The notes beneath the pieces are model-generated. The model did not search any database, was not told where the DNA came from, and worked only from the letters and a program-made list of their open reading frames with translations. From Paenibacillus durus (GTDB lineage: Bacteria > Bacillota > Bacilli > Paenibacillales > Paenibacillaceae), in assembly GCF_000756615.1 (NCBI RefSeq), contig NZ_CP009288.1, positions 3,596,001 through 3,660,000 on the forward strand: a DNA stretch of 64,000 nucleotides, written 5' to 3'. The position numbers were made by a program, and so were the translations under genes. Shown piece by piece: positions 7,565-15,823 of this stretch (its first letter is position 1; every line of letters begins with the position of its first letter).

Positions 7565-8656
7565 TTAATCCTCCAGTTCCCGCCGCCAGCCGTATTTGCG
7601 GGAGCGTGAGGACGCCGCCTTCTGTCCGGAGCCCGCTCCGCCTTTCCGTTTGGATTTGGCCTCCTTGGCGGTTTGATACACAAGCTCCCGCTGGGTTTTA
7701 TGGTAGCTCTGCAGCCGTCTCGCCTCAAGCTCGCCGCTTTCCACAGCCTCCAGAACGGCGCAGCCCTCCTCCCGCTCATGCCGGCAGTCCGCATACCGGC
7801 AGCGCACCGCGAGCTGCGCAATATCGGCGAATGCGAGATCCAGCCCGCCTTCGTCCTCCCACAGCTGAAGCTCCCGCATTCCCGGGGTGTCGATGATCAC
7901 CCCGCCGTCAGGCAGCAGAAACAATTCGCGGCGTGTCGTCGTATGCCGGCCCCTGCTGTCATCCTCCCTCACTTCCTGGGTAAGCTGAAGATCGGCGCCG
8001 CAGAGCCAGTTGACCATTGTCGACTTGCCGCAGCCCGAAGACCCGGTCAGGGCGATCGTCCGTCCTTCGCCGATATAGGGCAGCAAAGCATCGCGTCCGC
8101 AGTCCGTATGCGCGCTTACCGCATGAACGGGAACCCCCGGAGCCGCCATTTCCATCTCCGCTATTTTGGAACCCGGATCATCGCATAAATCCGCCTTGGT
8201 CAGCAGAATAACCGGTGACGCGCCGCTGTTCCAGGCCATAATGAGATATCTTTCCATCCGCCGGAGATTATAATCATCATTGAGCGCGCTGACCAGAAAC
8301 AGGGTATCCACATTGGCGGCTACGATCTGCTCTTTCGGCTGCGTTCCGGCGGCCTTTCTGGATATCACACTGCGGCGGGGAAGCAAGCCATGGATGATTG
8401 CCTGCCCACCCTCCGCTAGCTTGACCGCGCTCCAGTCGCCGATAGCGGGGAAATCGCCGGAAGCTTCCAGCGAGTGCCGCAGCCTGCCCGACAGTTCTCC
8501 CCATCGTTCTCCTGCATCCGTCAATATCCGGTATTTGCTTCCGAAATCACCAACAACCCGCCCGGGAGTAAGAACCTCTCTGTCCGCTTGTTGCCCTGCT
8601 ATACCATTCCATTGATTGATCCAATATTCATTCCATCCGTATTGCCGTATCGTCAT
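7565..8656 (-). CDS. rsgA: Ribosome small-subunit-dependent GTPase A
   Basis: A circularly permuted GTPase that assists 30S subunit maturation, 363 residues. The GTPase motifs come in permuted order: LLTKAD (G4), then GSSGCGKST (G1), then DTPGM (G3). An OB-fold-like N-terminal region precedes them. The C-terminal zinc motif C-R-Y-A-D-C-R-H-x5-C is intact, followed by a basic tail. GGAGGT 5 bases before the ATG at 8656 sets the start; the frame continues upstream without support. At 363 residues it is the longer RsgA type; bacilli often carry a ~300-residue form. Confidence 0.92.
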   Translation of the reverse strand: MTIRQYGWNEYWINQWNGIAGQQADREVLTPGRVVGDFGSKYRILTDAGERWGELSGRLRHSLEASGDFPAIGDWSAVKLAEGGQAIIHGLLPRRSVISRKAAGTQPKEQIVAANVDTLFLVSALNDDYNLRRMERYLIMAWNSGASPVILLTKADLCDDPGSKIAEMEMAAPGVPVHAVSAHTDCGRDALLPYIGEGRTIALTGSSGCGKSTMVNWLCGADLQLTQEVREDDSRGRHTTTRRELFLLPDGGVIIDTPGMRELQLWEDEGGLDLAFADIAQLAVRCRYADCRHEREEGCAVLEAVESGELEARRLQSYHKTQRELVYQTAKEAKSKRKGGAGSGQKAASSRSRKYGWRRELED

Positions 8657-8753
8657 GCGATACCTCCACTCATTTATTTTTCTTCTTGCAGATTCCTTCA
8701 TTATTCTGCCGGGAACCGCGCCGCATGCCTTGAACATAGTGCGTTTTGGACGC

Positions 8754-8788
8754 AAAAAAACCCGCCGGAGCAAGTACGTTCCGGCGGG
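8754..8788 (-). terminator. Strong terminator upstream of rsgA
   Basis: CCCGCCGGA / TCCGGCGGG stem (9 bp) with a 10-base loop, followed on the minus strand by seven T. It ends transcripts coming from the right, before the rsgA promoter region. Confidence 0.85.
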
Positions 8789-8795
8789 CGGTGAC

Positions 8796-8833
8796 AGGCA
8801 AGGTCTCTTAGCTAAGAGACTCCTTGGCCTGCC
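8796..8833. other. Perfect 18-bp palindrome inside a longer hairpin
   Basis: GTCTCTTAGCTAAGAGAC (8803-8820) is a perfect palindrome. It is flanked by CAGGCAAG and CTTGGCCTG arms that extend the hairpin. It lies between two minus-strand terminators and is not explained by a gene. Confidence 0.6.
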
Positions 8834-8929
8834 TAACCTGGCGTGCGCTGCGGCGATGTCCTCTGGACGCCAAGCCGCTGCTCACATGCACATGCGGACA
8901 GACTTCTAGAGAGTCTTATACGCATATGC

Positions 8930-8965
8930 AAAAAAGCCGCCGGAACCGATACGGTCCCCGGCGGC
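8930..8965 (-). terminator. Terminator of the 32-residue peptide gene
   Basis: GCCGCCGG-AACC / CGGT-CCCGGCGGC stem followed on the minus strand by six T. It lies 26 bases after the stop of the small gene at 8992-9090. Confidence 0.8.
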
Positions 8966-8991
8966 GCTGATGGCATACGAAACATGCGCGC

Positions 8992-9090
8992 TTATGCTGC
9001 GGCGTCTACCCCACGCTCACAGCCTGTTCCCGGAAGACACGTATCCTGAGCAGTAACAACCGACAAGACCCAAGCCGTATAAACTGTCAT
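8992..9090 (-). CDS. Small peptide gene (32 aa) with its own promoter and terminator
   Basis: An ATG at 9090 is preceded by AAGGAGAGG and by a near-consensus promoter (9125-9154), and a strong terminator follows the stop. The 32-residue product begins M-T-V-Y-T-A-W-V-L-S-V-V-T-A, contains two Cys five residues apart (C18, C24), and ends G-V-D-A-A-A. A complete, compact transcription unit this size suggests a real peptide, perhaps a signal, leader or bacteriocin-like peptide, or a dual-function small RNA. The N-terminal hydrophobic stretch is too short for a classic signal peptide. I do not recognise a family. Confidence 0.5.
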   Translation of the reverse strand: MTVYTAWVLSVVTAQDTCLPGTGCERGVDAAA

Positions 9091-9124
9091 AATACATCCT
9101 CTCCTTCCGGTAATATATGGTGTC

Positions 9125-9154
9125 ATCATAAACGGGAAGACAGTCTGATGTCAA
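9125..9154 (-). promoter_or_regulatory. Sigma-A promoter of the 32-aa peptide gene
   Basis: TTGACA (9149-9154), an 18-base spacer and TATGAT (9125-9130), read leftward. The -10 lies about 35 bases before the peptide ATG. Confidence 0.8.
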
Positions 9155-9183
9155 CCCTTTAACCCGTCCAAATTACCGCCCAA

Positions 9184-9855
9184 TTATAAAATGCTCCGCA
9201 GTTCGTGAAGCTCATCGATCGTCTTCCAGGGCTGCATATCCAGCTTGTCGTCCCACGAATGGTTGCGGCGCAGCCAAATGCCCCTCATACCGGAGCGTCC
9301 CGCTCCCCAAATATCGTTCACGGGATGATCCCCGATGAACACAGTCTCTTCGGGGCCATGTCCCAGCCTGTCCAGCGCCAGACGGTAGATGGCGGGGTCC
9401 GGCTTACTGATTCCGGCTTCACCGGAAATGACAATGCTCTTGAAATAACTCCGCAGCCCGAGCAAATCAATTTTTCCGTGCTGGATCTCGCTTTTTCCGT
9501 TCGTTAATAACCCCATTGCATAACCCCGCTCCCGAAGATAGCCGAGAGACTCTACCGCATGTTTCATCAGCGCGCCGTGACTGGAATATTTCAAGTCGTA
9601 GAAAGCGCGGATATCTTCAGCCGACACGGCTTCCCGCCAAGGCAGAACCTCGCTCAGCTCTCGAAAGAAACCATCCTTGTCCCGATACCCGTCGGCGTCC
9701 CTGATAATGATATCTTCCACAATTTCCAGCTGCCGGTCCGGGTCCAAATGGCCCAGAAAATGGAAAACGAACTGCGTGCTGAAGCTTCGAAAGGTGTAAT
9801 CCCTGTCCATGAGCGTATTGTCAAGATCAAACAGCAAAGCCTTTACCGTTTCCAT
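9184..9855 (-). CDS. HAD-superfamily hydrolase (phosphatase)
   Basis: A 223-residue HAD phosphatase with motif I DLDNTLMD at residues 10-17 (nucleophile and acid/base Asp), motif II L-T-N-G-K near residue 118, motif III Lys in G-I-S-K-P-D-P, and motif IV G-D-H-P-V-N-D. An alpha-helical cap lies between motifs I and II. The family includes YjjG-like nucleotidases and phosphoglycolate phosphatases; the substrate cannot be assigned. AAGGGG precedes the ATG by 9 bases. It appears to be transcribed alone. Confidence 0.85.
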   Translation of the reverse strand: METVKALLFDLDNTLMDRDYTFRSFSTQFVFHFLGHLDPDRQLEIVEDIIIRDADGYRDKDGFFRELSEVLPWREAVSAEDIRAFYDLKYSSHGALMKHAVESLGYLRERGYAMGLLTNGKSEIQHGKIDLLGLRSYFKSIVISGEAGISKPDPAIYRLALDRLGHGPEETVFIGDHPVNDIWGAGRSGMRGIWLRRNHSWDDKLDMQPWKTIDELHELRSIL

Positions 9856-9980
9856 ACCTGATTCCCCTTGTCTTTCTATATGCGTCTTTGCCCGTAAGCG
9901 GGCTGTCAGGAATCATTGTACTATGGCGCTTTACTTTATGAAAAGGCCGTTTCTCAAAAAAGGAGCAATCCGGACCGTTC

Positions 9981-11201
9981 TCATATTTTCCGAAGAGAAT
10001 CATTAGCATTTAACGGGATACGCCGACGATTTTTCAGACTGGCAAGAAAATAAACAACCGGCAAGGTCAGCAGCAAGCATCCGGCGGCAATCATTCCGCT
10101 CACCTGCCCGTAATGATAGGCTGCAGTCCCCAGCCATGAGCCGAAGGAGCCCCCAAGATAATATCCGACCATATAGAGCGAATTCAGACGGCTGTGATGC
10201 CCCGGATTCAGGCGGCTTATGCGTCCTTGGTTCAAAGTCATGTTCATGCGGGAGCCTACATCAAGCACAAAAGTAACGGCTATGAGGACAGACAGATGAT
10301 ACCAGCCCATGCCTAACAATATAAAGGAGAACATCATCGTCAGCAGCGCAGCCACATTCCACCCGCGCGCATGAATTCCGTCAGACAGCCGTCCAGCGAA
10401 GCCTGCCGCCAAGGCGCCGGCGATCCCGATAATGCCGAAGGTTCCGGAGATCCCGTTCCCGAAGTGATAGGGCGCGCCACTGAGAATGAAGGAAAGGGGA
10501 ACCCAAAAGACATTAAAGGCGGCAAAGGCGGCCGCGCCGAAAAATATCGTTTCTCTTAATATCGGCTCCTCTCGCAGCAGGGGAATCATGGACAGCATGA
10601 TTTTTGGGTAGGAGTCTTGCTTCTTGGCCGAATCCTCCGGCAGTTTCACAAACACATAACCGGCAAACAGCGTTAAAATCCCGGCTGCAAGCCAGTGTAC
10701 GGTCCGCCAATCGAACATCTGTCCGATCCACCCGCCGGCAACACGGCCAACGAGCACACCTAGAAAGACGCCGGTCAGCAGTCTGCCAGTGACGGTCCCC
10801 TTTTTCTCCGAATCCATGTTGGAAGAAACGTACGGAATAATGAGCTGCGCCGCAACCGTGCTGAGCCCAAGACCCAAAGCGGCAACGAGCAGAAGGCTAA
10901 ACGAAGGCGCGATTGTCATAACAACAAGCCAAAAAGCCGATAAAAGCAGGCTCGCAACAATCAGCTTGCGTCTGTCAAACCGGTCTCCAAGCGGAACGAT
11001 AAATAATAAGCCAAGCGTGTAGCCCACCTGCATCATCGTAAACAGTAAACCGGATGCATTTTGAGGCACATGATAGCTGCTCGCGATATCCGACAGCAGA
11101 ACCTGATCATAATACAGATTGGCAACGGCCAGCGCGCACACTACGGTAAGCAGCCATTGCAGAGTAACGGGGAAAACTTTAAGCTTAGTAACGGATTCCA
11201 T
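9981..11201 (-). CDS. MFS transporter, drug/metabolite efflux type
   Basis: A 406-residue permease with about twelve membrane segments. The loop 2-3 motif is G-D-R-F-D-R-R-K (residues 71-78), a classic MFS signature, and a second copy-like motif G-R-L-S-D-G-I follows in the second half. It resembles YgaY/NepI-style proton-driven efflux proteins. It is divergent from a MmyB-like HTH regulator at 11292, which probably controls it. Substrate unknown. Confidence 0.85.
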   Translation of the reverse strand: MESVTKLKVFPVTLQWLLTVVCALAVANLYYDQVLLSDIASSYHVPQNASGLLFTMMQVGYTLGLLFIVPLGDRFDRRKLIVASLLLSAFWLVVMTIAPSFSLLLVAALGLGLSTVAAQLIIPYVSSNMDSEKKGTVTGRLLTGVFLGVLVGRVAGGWIGQMFDWRTVHWLAAGILTLFAGYVFVKLPEDSAKKQDSYPKIMLSMIPLLREEPILRETIFFGAAAFAAFNVFWVPLSFILSGAPYHFGNGISGTFGIIGIAGALAAGFAGRLSDGIHARGWNVAALLTMMFSFILLGMGWYHLSVLIAVTFVLDVGSRMNMTLNQGRISRLNPGHHSRLNSLYMVGYYLGGSFGSWLGTAAYHYGQVSGMIAAGCLLLTLPVVYFLASLKNRRRIPLNANDSLRKI

Positions 11202-11228
11202 GACGGATCATCCTCTCTTCTTAATACG

Positions 11229-11292
11229 ATACAGTGTATAATCATCGCTGTAAGGCATGAAGAGACGCATGATCCTAGGACTTAGAATCCTA
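11229..11292. promoter_or_regulatory. Divergent promoter region with two short palindromes
   Basis: TATAAT (11237-11242) is a likely -10 for the rightward regulator gene. A palindrome ATACA-G-TGTAT (11229-11239) overlaps it. A second inverted repeat TAGGA-N7-TCCTA (11276-11292) touches the regulator's start. Both are candidate operator sites for the regulator itself. Confidence 0.45.
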
Positions 11293-12152
11293 TGCAAGAG
11301 AAAGGGGCTGGCTTTGCCGTCGTGACTCAAGACAAGCATCTGGAACTGGGACTTTTTTTAAGAAAAAAACGCGCTTCGCTTACACCGGAGGAGGTTGGTC
11401 TGCCCCCTGGAAGCAGGCGGCGGGTAGAGGGACTACGCCGGGAGGAAGTTGCGGAATTGGCCGGTTTAAGCAGCGATTGGTATGTTCGTTTGGAGCAGGG
11501 CAGGCCTGTGCGCCCTTCAGCCGAGGTATTGCTTGCATTAAGCAATGCGCTTCAGCTCAATCGAAAGGAACGGGAATATTTGTATACACTGGGGGCGCAG
11601 CGGCTGCCTGATGAAACGCCAGATTCATTTAAGGTCAGTCCCGGGATGCAGCAGTTTCTGGATTTGCAGAACCCTTATCCCGCTTATATTTCCGACCACG
11701 AATGGAATATTATGGCCTGGAATCGGGCTGCCCGGTCGGTATTCGGAGATTACTCCGCAATGTCCAAGCTGCAGCGCAATTCAATCTGGCGCGCGTTCAT
11801 GGACCCGTATATGCAAATGCTGCTGGACAACTGGGAAGGACATTCCAAACTGCGCGTGAGTCAATTGAGGATGGCTCATAGCCAGCTGCCTGAGAATCCG
11901 GAACGGACGGAATTAATTCATCAACTGCGCACGCACAGCGAAAAATTTGCAAATTGGTGGAATGAACAGACGATTGCGGGAACGCCGGAGGGCAAAAAAC
12001 TGATCCACCATCCCCTCGCCGGCGATATTCGCCTAAATTATCTTTCTTTTCAATCCGAGGAACTGCCGAATGCGACGATTACCATTCATCTGGCAAGCGA
12101 TACGGAATCGAAACAGCGGCTGGAGCGGCTGCAGGAACAAAGCAAATCATGA
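11292..12152 (+). CDS. HTH transcriptional regulator with MmyB-like ligand domain
   Basis: 286 residues: an N-terminal XRE-type helix-turn-helix (about residues 30-95, with G-L-R-R-E-E-V-A-E-L-A-G-L-S and Y-V-R-L-E-Q-G-R) and a C-terminal PAS-like MmyB domain that may bind small molecules. The phrase W-N-I-M-A-W-N-R-A-A is a family hallmark. The start is uncertain: the ATG at 11292 has no good ribosome site, while a GTG at 11322 follows AAAGGGG at long spacing. Divergence from the MFS gene suggests local control of that exporter. Confidence 0.85.
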   Translation: MQEKGAGFAVVTQDKHLELGLFLRKKRASLTPEEVGLPPGSRRRVEGLRREEVAELAGLSSDWYVRLEQGRPVRPSAEVLLALSNALQLNRKEREYLYTLGAQRLPDETPDSFKVSPGMQQFLDLQNPYPAYISDHEWNIMAWNRAARSVFGDYSAMSKLQRNSIWRAFMDPYMQMLLDNWEGHSKLRVSQLRMAHSQLPENPERTELIHQLRTHSEKFANWWNEQTIAGTPEGKKLIHHPLAGDIRLNYLSFQSEELPNATITIHLASDTESKQRLERLQEQSKS

Positions 12153-12223
12153 CCGTTCAAGCCCTGCAAGAAGAGGACAAGAATTCCCTAGACATTCAAG
12201 CTCACCAAGTGCCGTGGCACTGC

Positions 12224-12679
12224 TTACCCGAAATGCTCCGGACGGTGGGTCAGCATCAATTCCTCTTCGGTAATATACAGCGGAAAAGGCGGCATTTCCT
12301 TCAAATACCTCTGACTTGCCAGCAAATGATAGTGAACCTCGGGAAGGTCCGATTCTTCAAGCAGAGGCAGCTTGCCCGTATCGCTGATATAATTGTCAAC
12401 CGCAGACTGCACCATATCAAGAAAATAGGGAATCTCTTTATCCTTTTCTTCAAAGATCTCAAACGTTTCTCTCGACAGATAGAACTTCTGCTCGGACCTT
12501 CCGCCCAAATAACGGGCCAGCCGGGACAGATCAATGCTTTTGTCTTCCCGCATCAACACAGTCCGGTTGATTTTGCCGGGCATATCCTTTTCAAATTGAC
12601 GAACAGCCTGCTTGACTTCGGGCAAGGTTACGGTAACTTGGCGGGGGACGGCTTCTTTCTTAAACTTTTTAAAAAGCAT
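12224..12679 (-). CDS. DUF3939-like conserved protein
   Basis: A 151-residue soluble protein starting at an ATG 9 bases after AAAGGAG. The N-terminus is basic (M-L-F-K-K-F-K-K-E), followed by V-T-V-T-L-P-E-V-K-Q-A-V-R-Q-F and an acidic middle. It resembles the bacillar DUF3939 family as I remember it; no function is known for that family. It ends 70 bases from the convergent regulator gene. Confidence 0.65.
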   Translation of the reverse strand: MLFKKFKKEAVPRQVTVTLPEVKQAVRQFEKDMPGKINRTVLMREDKSIDLSRLARYLGGRSEQKFYLSRETFEIFEEKDKEIPYFLDMVQSAVDNYISDTGKLPLLEESDLPEVHYHLLASQRYLKEMPPFPLYITEEELMLTHRPEHFG

Positions 12680-12799
12680 ATCGAAAGACTCCTTTCTAGC
12701 TTTTCGTAGATAGCGCTTACAATTCCATTTTACTCGATTCTGCAAATTTTAATCAATTCAAAATTGAACCGTCACAGAAATGTAAGATTAATAAGAAAA

Positions 12800-13396
12800 T
12801 TATTTGACAGATTCCCATTTCGTCCACATTTCCCGGGGATTCAGCTCGTAATTGTCATTTTCCCTGTACATGAACTGATGCATGATGAACTCGCGGCGGA
12901 TTGTGGCGCAATCGTCATGATACTGCTTGATGAAGGTGTTGATTTCTTTCTCGCTGTAGACAACGCCCGGCTTCAACTGTTCGACAATATGCTGCAGGGC
13001 AATCAGCTTCTTCTTGTACTGCGCCGGAATTTGCCGCAAACGGCCGTCCTTGGCGAAGAAATTGCGGAGTACCGACTCCTTCAGCTTCTGTTCCTTGCTC
13101 TCCTCTTCCATTTCATCCGCTCCCTTATCAAAAATAAACTGCAGCGACGCCTCCCCGCCCTTCCGGATAAATTCCGGATTCAGCGTGAAATAGACGGTAT
13201 TCTTGTCACGGCGTTCCTTAATGAGCGCTGCCGAGCGCAGCTTGGCCGCATGATGCGTTACCGTCGGCTGCGACAGGTTCAGCTTCTCCGCAAGCGCCTG
13301 GCCGTTCATTTCCCCTTGCGACAGGAGCAGGAGCATGCGAAGGCGCGTGGGATCGGCAAGGGCTTTATGGTAACCTACGATTTTATCCAGCTGCAT
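12800..13396 (-). CDS. ArsR-type regulator with C-terminal DUF2087 domain
   Basis: 198 residues. Residues 1-85 form a winged helix (A-L-A-D-P-T-R-L-R-M-L-L-L-L, then L-N-L-S-Q-P-T-V-T-H-H-A-A-K-L as recognition helix). No ArsR metal-binding Cys motif is present. The C-terminal part, ending W-T-K-W-E, fits DUF2087, which is often fused to such HTH domains. The ATG at 13396 is chosen because AGGAGA is 9 bases upstream. A perfect palindrome overlapping its promoter suggests autoregulation. It is divergent from ypdA. Confidence 0.85.
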   Translation of the reverse strand: MQLDKIVGYHKALADPTRLRMLLLLSQGEMNGQALAEKLNLSQPTVTHHAAKLRSAALIKERRDKNTVYFTLNPEFIRKGGEASLQFIFDKGADEMEEESKEQKLKESVLRNFFAKDGRLRQIPAQYKKKLIALQHIVEQLKPGVVYSEKEINTFIKQYHDDCATIRREFIMHQFMYRENDNYELNPREMWTKWESVK

Positions 13397-13425
13397 CAAA
13401 GACACTCTCCTCTTAACGTAAACTC

Positions 13426-13451
13426 ATTAGATATATGTCTAATTATATAAT
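13426..13451. promoter_or_regulatory. Operator palindrome overlapping -10 sequences
   Basis: ATTAGA-TATATG-TCTAAT (13426-13443) has perfect 6-bp arms. It abuts overlapping TATAAT hexamers on both strands (minus 13442-13447; plus 13446-13451). It is a likely binding site of the ArsR/DUF2087 regulator. Confidence 0.6.
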
Positions 13452-13591
13452 GAACGATACTGTTAAAGCAAACGGAACATTCGTCGGCGCGCCCTGCCCT
13501 GGAAAAACAGTGCAAATTGCGGTAGGATGTAGTTTGCACGTTCCACACGGACGAAGAAATTACGATAAATAAACGGGAGGGAATCCGCATT

Positions 13592-14596
13592 ATGTATGAA
13601 GTCATTATCATTGGCGCAGGGCCATGCGGCTTGTCCGCCGCCATTGAATGCCGCAGGCAGGGCCTGTCCGCGATCATTGTGGAGAAGAACTTTATTGTCC
13701 ACTCCATCTACCTGTATCCGACCCATATGCAATTTTTCAGCACTCCGGAGCTGCTGGAAATCGGCGATGTTCCCTTTACGACGCCGAACGAGAAGCCGTT
13801 CCGCCACGAGGCGCTCGTCTACTACCGCAAGGCTGCAGAGCTGCACGGTCTGGAAATCGCCTCTTATGAAGAAGCGACTGCCATCGAGCGGCTCGATGAC
13901 GGGACATTCAGCGTTAATACGGTGAACCGGCGGGGCGAGCGCCAGACGCGGCAAGCAGGCTCTGTCGTCATCTCCACCGGCTACTTCGACCAGCCGAACT
14001 GGATCGGCATTCCCGGCGAGGATTTGCCGAAGGTGGCCCACTACTTCAGGGAAGCGCACCCTTACACCGGCATGAAGGTGGCGATTATCGGAGGCAGCAA
14101 TTCGGCCGTGGACGCGGCTCTTGAGCTGATTCGGGCCGGTGCTTCGGTCGATATGATCTACCGCGGTGACAGCATCTCCGGCAATATCAAGCCTTGGGTG
14201 CGCCCAATCTTTGAAAGCATGGTGCAAAAGGAAAAGATCCGGCTACATCTTGCTTCCAAAGTTACCGAAATTACGCCGGACACGGTTGTCGTGTCTTCTG
14301 TTTCCCGGGATGAATCCTACACTCTGGAGAATGATTTCGTTCTGGCGATGACCGGCTTCAGACCGGACCGCACGCTGATGTCCTCCATCGGCGTCTTGAT
14401 GGACGACGATATGGATAAGCCCGTATATGATCCGGCGACGATGGAGACGAACATTCCGGGCGTATACGTGGCCGGCGTTATCGCCTCCGGCCGTAACGCC
14501 AACGAGATATTCATCGAGACGGGACGCCGGCACGGGGCGCTGATCGCGGAGCATCTGGCAGCCAAGCGTCTGACTGAAGATAAGGAGCGGAACTGA
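13592..14596 (+). CDS. ypdA: YpdA family bacillithiol disulfide reductase
   Basis: A 334-residue flavoprotein. It has an N-terminal FAD motif G-A-G-P-C-G (residues 8-13) and a central NAD(P)H motif G-G-S-N-S-A (about residues 165-170). The conserved active Cys of YpdA is the Cys within the first motif. It reduces oxidised bacillithiol, the low-molecular-weight thiol of many Firmicutes. GGGAGGG precedes the ATG. It is followed directly by a DUF441 membrane gene with two bases between stop and start, so the two are cotranscribed. Confidence 0.9.
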   Translation: MYEVIIIGAGPCGLSAAIECRRQGLSAIIVEKNFIVHSIYLYPTHMQFFSTPELLEIGDVPFTTPNEKPFRHEALVYYRKAAELHGLEIASYEEATAIERLDDGTFSVNTVNRRGERQTRQAGSVVISTGYFDQPNWIGIPGEDLPKVAHYFREAHPYTGMKVAIIGGSNSAVDAALELIRAGASVDMIYRGDSISGNIKPWVRPIFESMVQKEKIRLHLASKVTEITPDTVVVSSVSRDESYTLENDFVLAMTGFRPDRTLMSSIGVLMDDDMDKPVYDPATMETNIPGVYVAGVIASGRNANEIFIETGRRHGALIAEHLAAKRLTEDKERN

Positions 14597-14598
14597 AG

Positions 14599-15042
14599 AT
14601 GGACTACACTGCTCTGCTCCTTCTGGGTCTGGCCGGACTTGGCATCATCAGCAGCAATTCAACCGTAACCATCGCCATGGTAGTGCTGCTGCTAGTGCGG
14701 CTGCTCGGCCTGCATCAGGCTTACCCCTGGCTTGAAAAGTATGGCCTCACGGTTGGCATCATCATCCTCCTGATCGGCGTCATGACCCCGCTGGCCAGCG
14801 GACGAATCTCGCTGCAGACCGTGGGGGAGGCATTTCTCCATTGGAAATCGCTAACTGCTATCGGTATAGGCATTCTTGTCGCTTATCTTGGCGGCCGGGG
14901 AGCAACCCTGATCGGCAGCCAGCCGACGATTGTCGCCGGTCTCTTGATCGGAACCGTCATCGGCGTCGCCGTCTTCAAAGGCGTTCCGGTCGGACCGCTC
15001 ATCGCCGCGGGCATCCTGTCGCTCATCATCGGAAGAATGTGA
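14599..15042 (+). CDS. DUF441 family membrane protein (YtwI-like)
   Basis: 147 residues, with about four to five membrane segments and the DUF441 pattern N-S-T-V-T-I-A near residue 20 followed by W-L-E-K-Y-G-L-T-V-G-I-I-I-L. The family is widespread in bacilli and has no established function. The start is two bases after the ypdA stop, pointing to translational coupling. Confidence 0.85.
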   Translation: MDYTALLLLGLAGLGIISSNSTVTIAMVVLLLVRLLGLHQAYPWLEKYGLTVGIIILLIGVMTPLASGRISLQTVGEAFLHWKSLTAIGIGILVAYLGGRGATLIGSQPTIVAGLLIGTVIGVAVFKGVPVGPLIAAGILSLIIGRM

Positions 15043-15184
15043 GCATGCATGCACACAGAGGATAGAAACCGGCTTGGATCAAGCGGATTCTACCCTCCGT
15101 TATCTTTTCTTGGCAGTCCGTACGCGGTTCTCCCGGTACAGGCGCTTATTGACTTTTGTTCCGTACAGTGTTTTGATATTTTTA

Positions 15185-15202
15185 AATCCTTTCCAAAGGA
15201 TT
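15185..15202. promoter_or_regulatory. Perfect inverted repeat in front of a conserved gene
   Basis: AATCCTTT-CC-AAAGGATT lies 30 bases before the ATG at 15234. It may be an operator or the base of a 5'-UTR hairpin. Confidence 0.45.
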
Positions 15203-15233
15203 ATAGCAGCACCCGAACTTCAGGAGGATAATG

Positions 15234-15749
15234 ATGTCAAGACAATTTGTGACTGAAGCCGTTATGATGGCCATTTACGGCCAACTGCTGGTACCGAATC
15301 GACCGGTAGAATATATCGTTCCCTATACTACAATACTTGAACTGTACGAGCTCCGGGATAGCGACGAGCCGCTGATGAACATTCCCGACGACGATCAGCA
15401 CGTCAAGGCTAAGATCGGTGAACTGATCGCCTATTTCGAGCAGCCGCTTAACCAGAAAAAGATCCGCCGCTGTCTGAACGTTCCATGGGCTAAAAGTCCG
15501 GCCATCCTGCTCGGCGAGCGGGCACAAATAACCGTCATCAACAGTGTGGACAATGCCAGTTACGGCGAAACCTACGACCCGATCGAGACCGAGCTTTTGC
15601 TGACCTCGCAGCGGGGAAAGGTTCCGATCTTGACCGATCAGGTCGAGCTGATCCATCGGATTATCGACGGAGGCGTCCCTGTAATGGTATACGATATCGA
15701 CGATTTTGAATTCGCCATGGAAGAAGAAACCTTCCGCCGGTCCCATTGA
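15234..15749 (+). CDS. Conserved Paenibacillus protein of unknown function
   Basis: 171 residues, soluble and acidic. The start at 15234 is favoured over the in-frame ATG three bases earlier because AGGAGG is then 6 bases upstream. Distinctive segments are E-Y-I-V-P-Y-T-T-I-L-E-L-Y-E-L and D-P-I-E-T-E-L-L-L. Similar proteins in Paenibacillus are, as I recall, sometimes labelled 'ADP-heptose synthase'; nothing in this sequence supports that enzyme function. Confidence 0.65.
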   Translation: MSRQFVTEAVMMAIYGQLLVPNRPVEYIVPYTTILELYELRDSDEPLMNIPDDDQHVKAKIGELIAYFEQPLNQKKIRRCLNVPWAKSPAILLGERAQITVINSVDNASYGETYDPIETELLLTSQRGKVPILTDQVELIHRIIDGGVPVMVYDIDDFEFAMEEETFRRSH

Positions 15750-15781
15750 CCGCCGCGTTCCCTTGCAGCGGCCGCAAACGC

Positions 15782-15811
15782 AAAAATCAGCCCTTGCCTT
15801 CGGCAAGGGCT
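15782..15811 (-). terminator. Terminator after the HesB-like gene
   Basis: AGCCCTTGCC / GGCAAGGGCT stem with a tight loop and a T5 run on the minus strand. It also separates the convergent gene ending at 15749. Confidence 0.75.
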
Positions 15812-15823
15812 CCAGTTGTTGTA

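Noticed and set aside
12149..12709. A 186-codon plus-strand frame downstream of the MmyB-like regulator
   Set aside because: It overlaps the DUF3939-like gene on the minus strand, which has a good ribosome site and protein-like composition.
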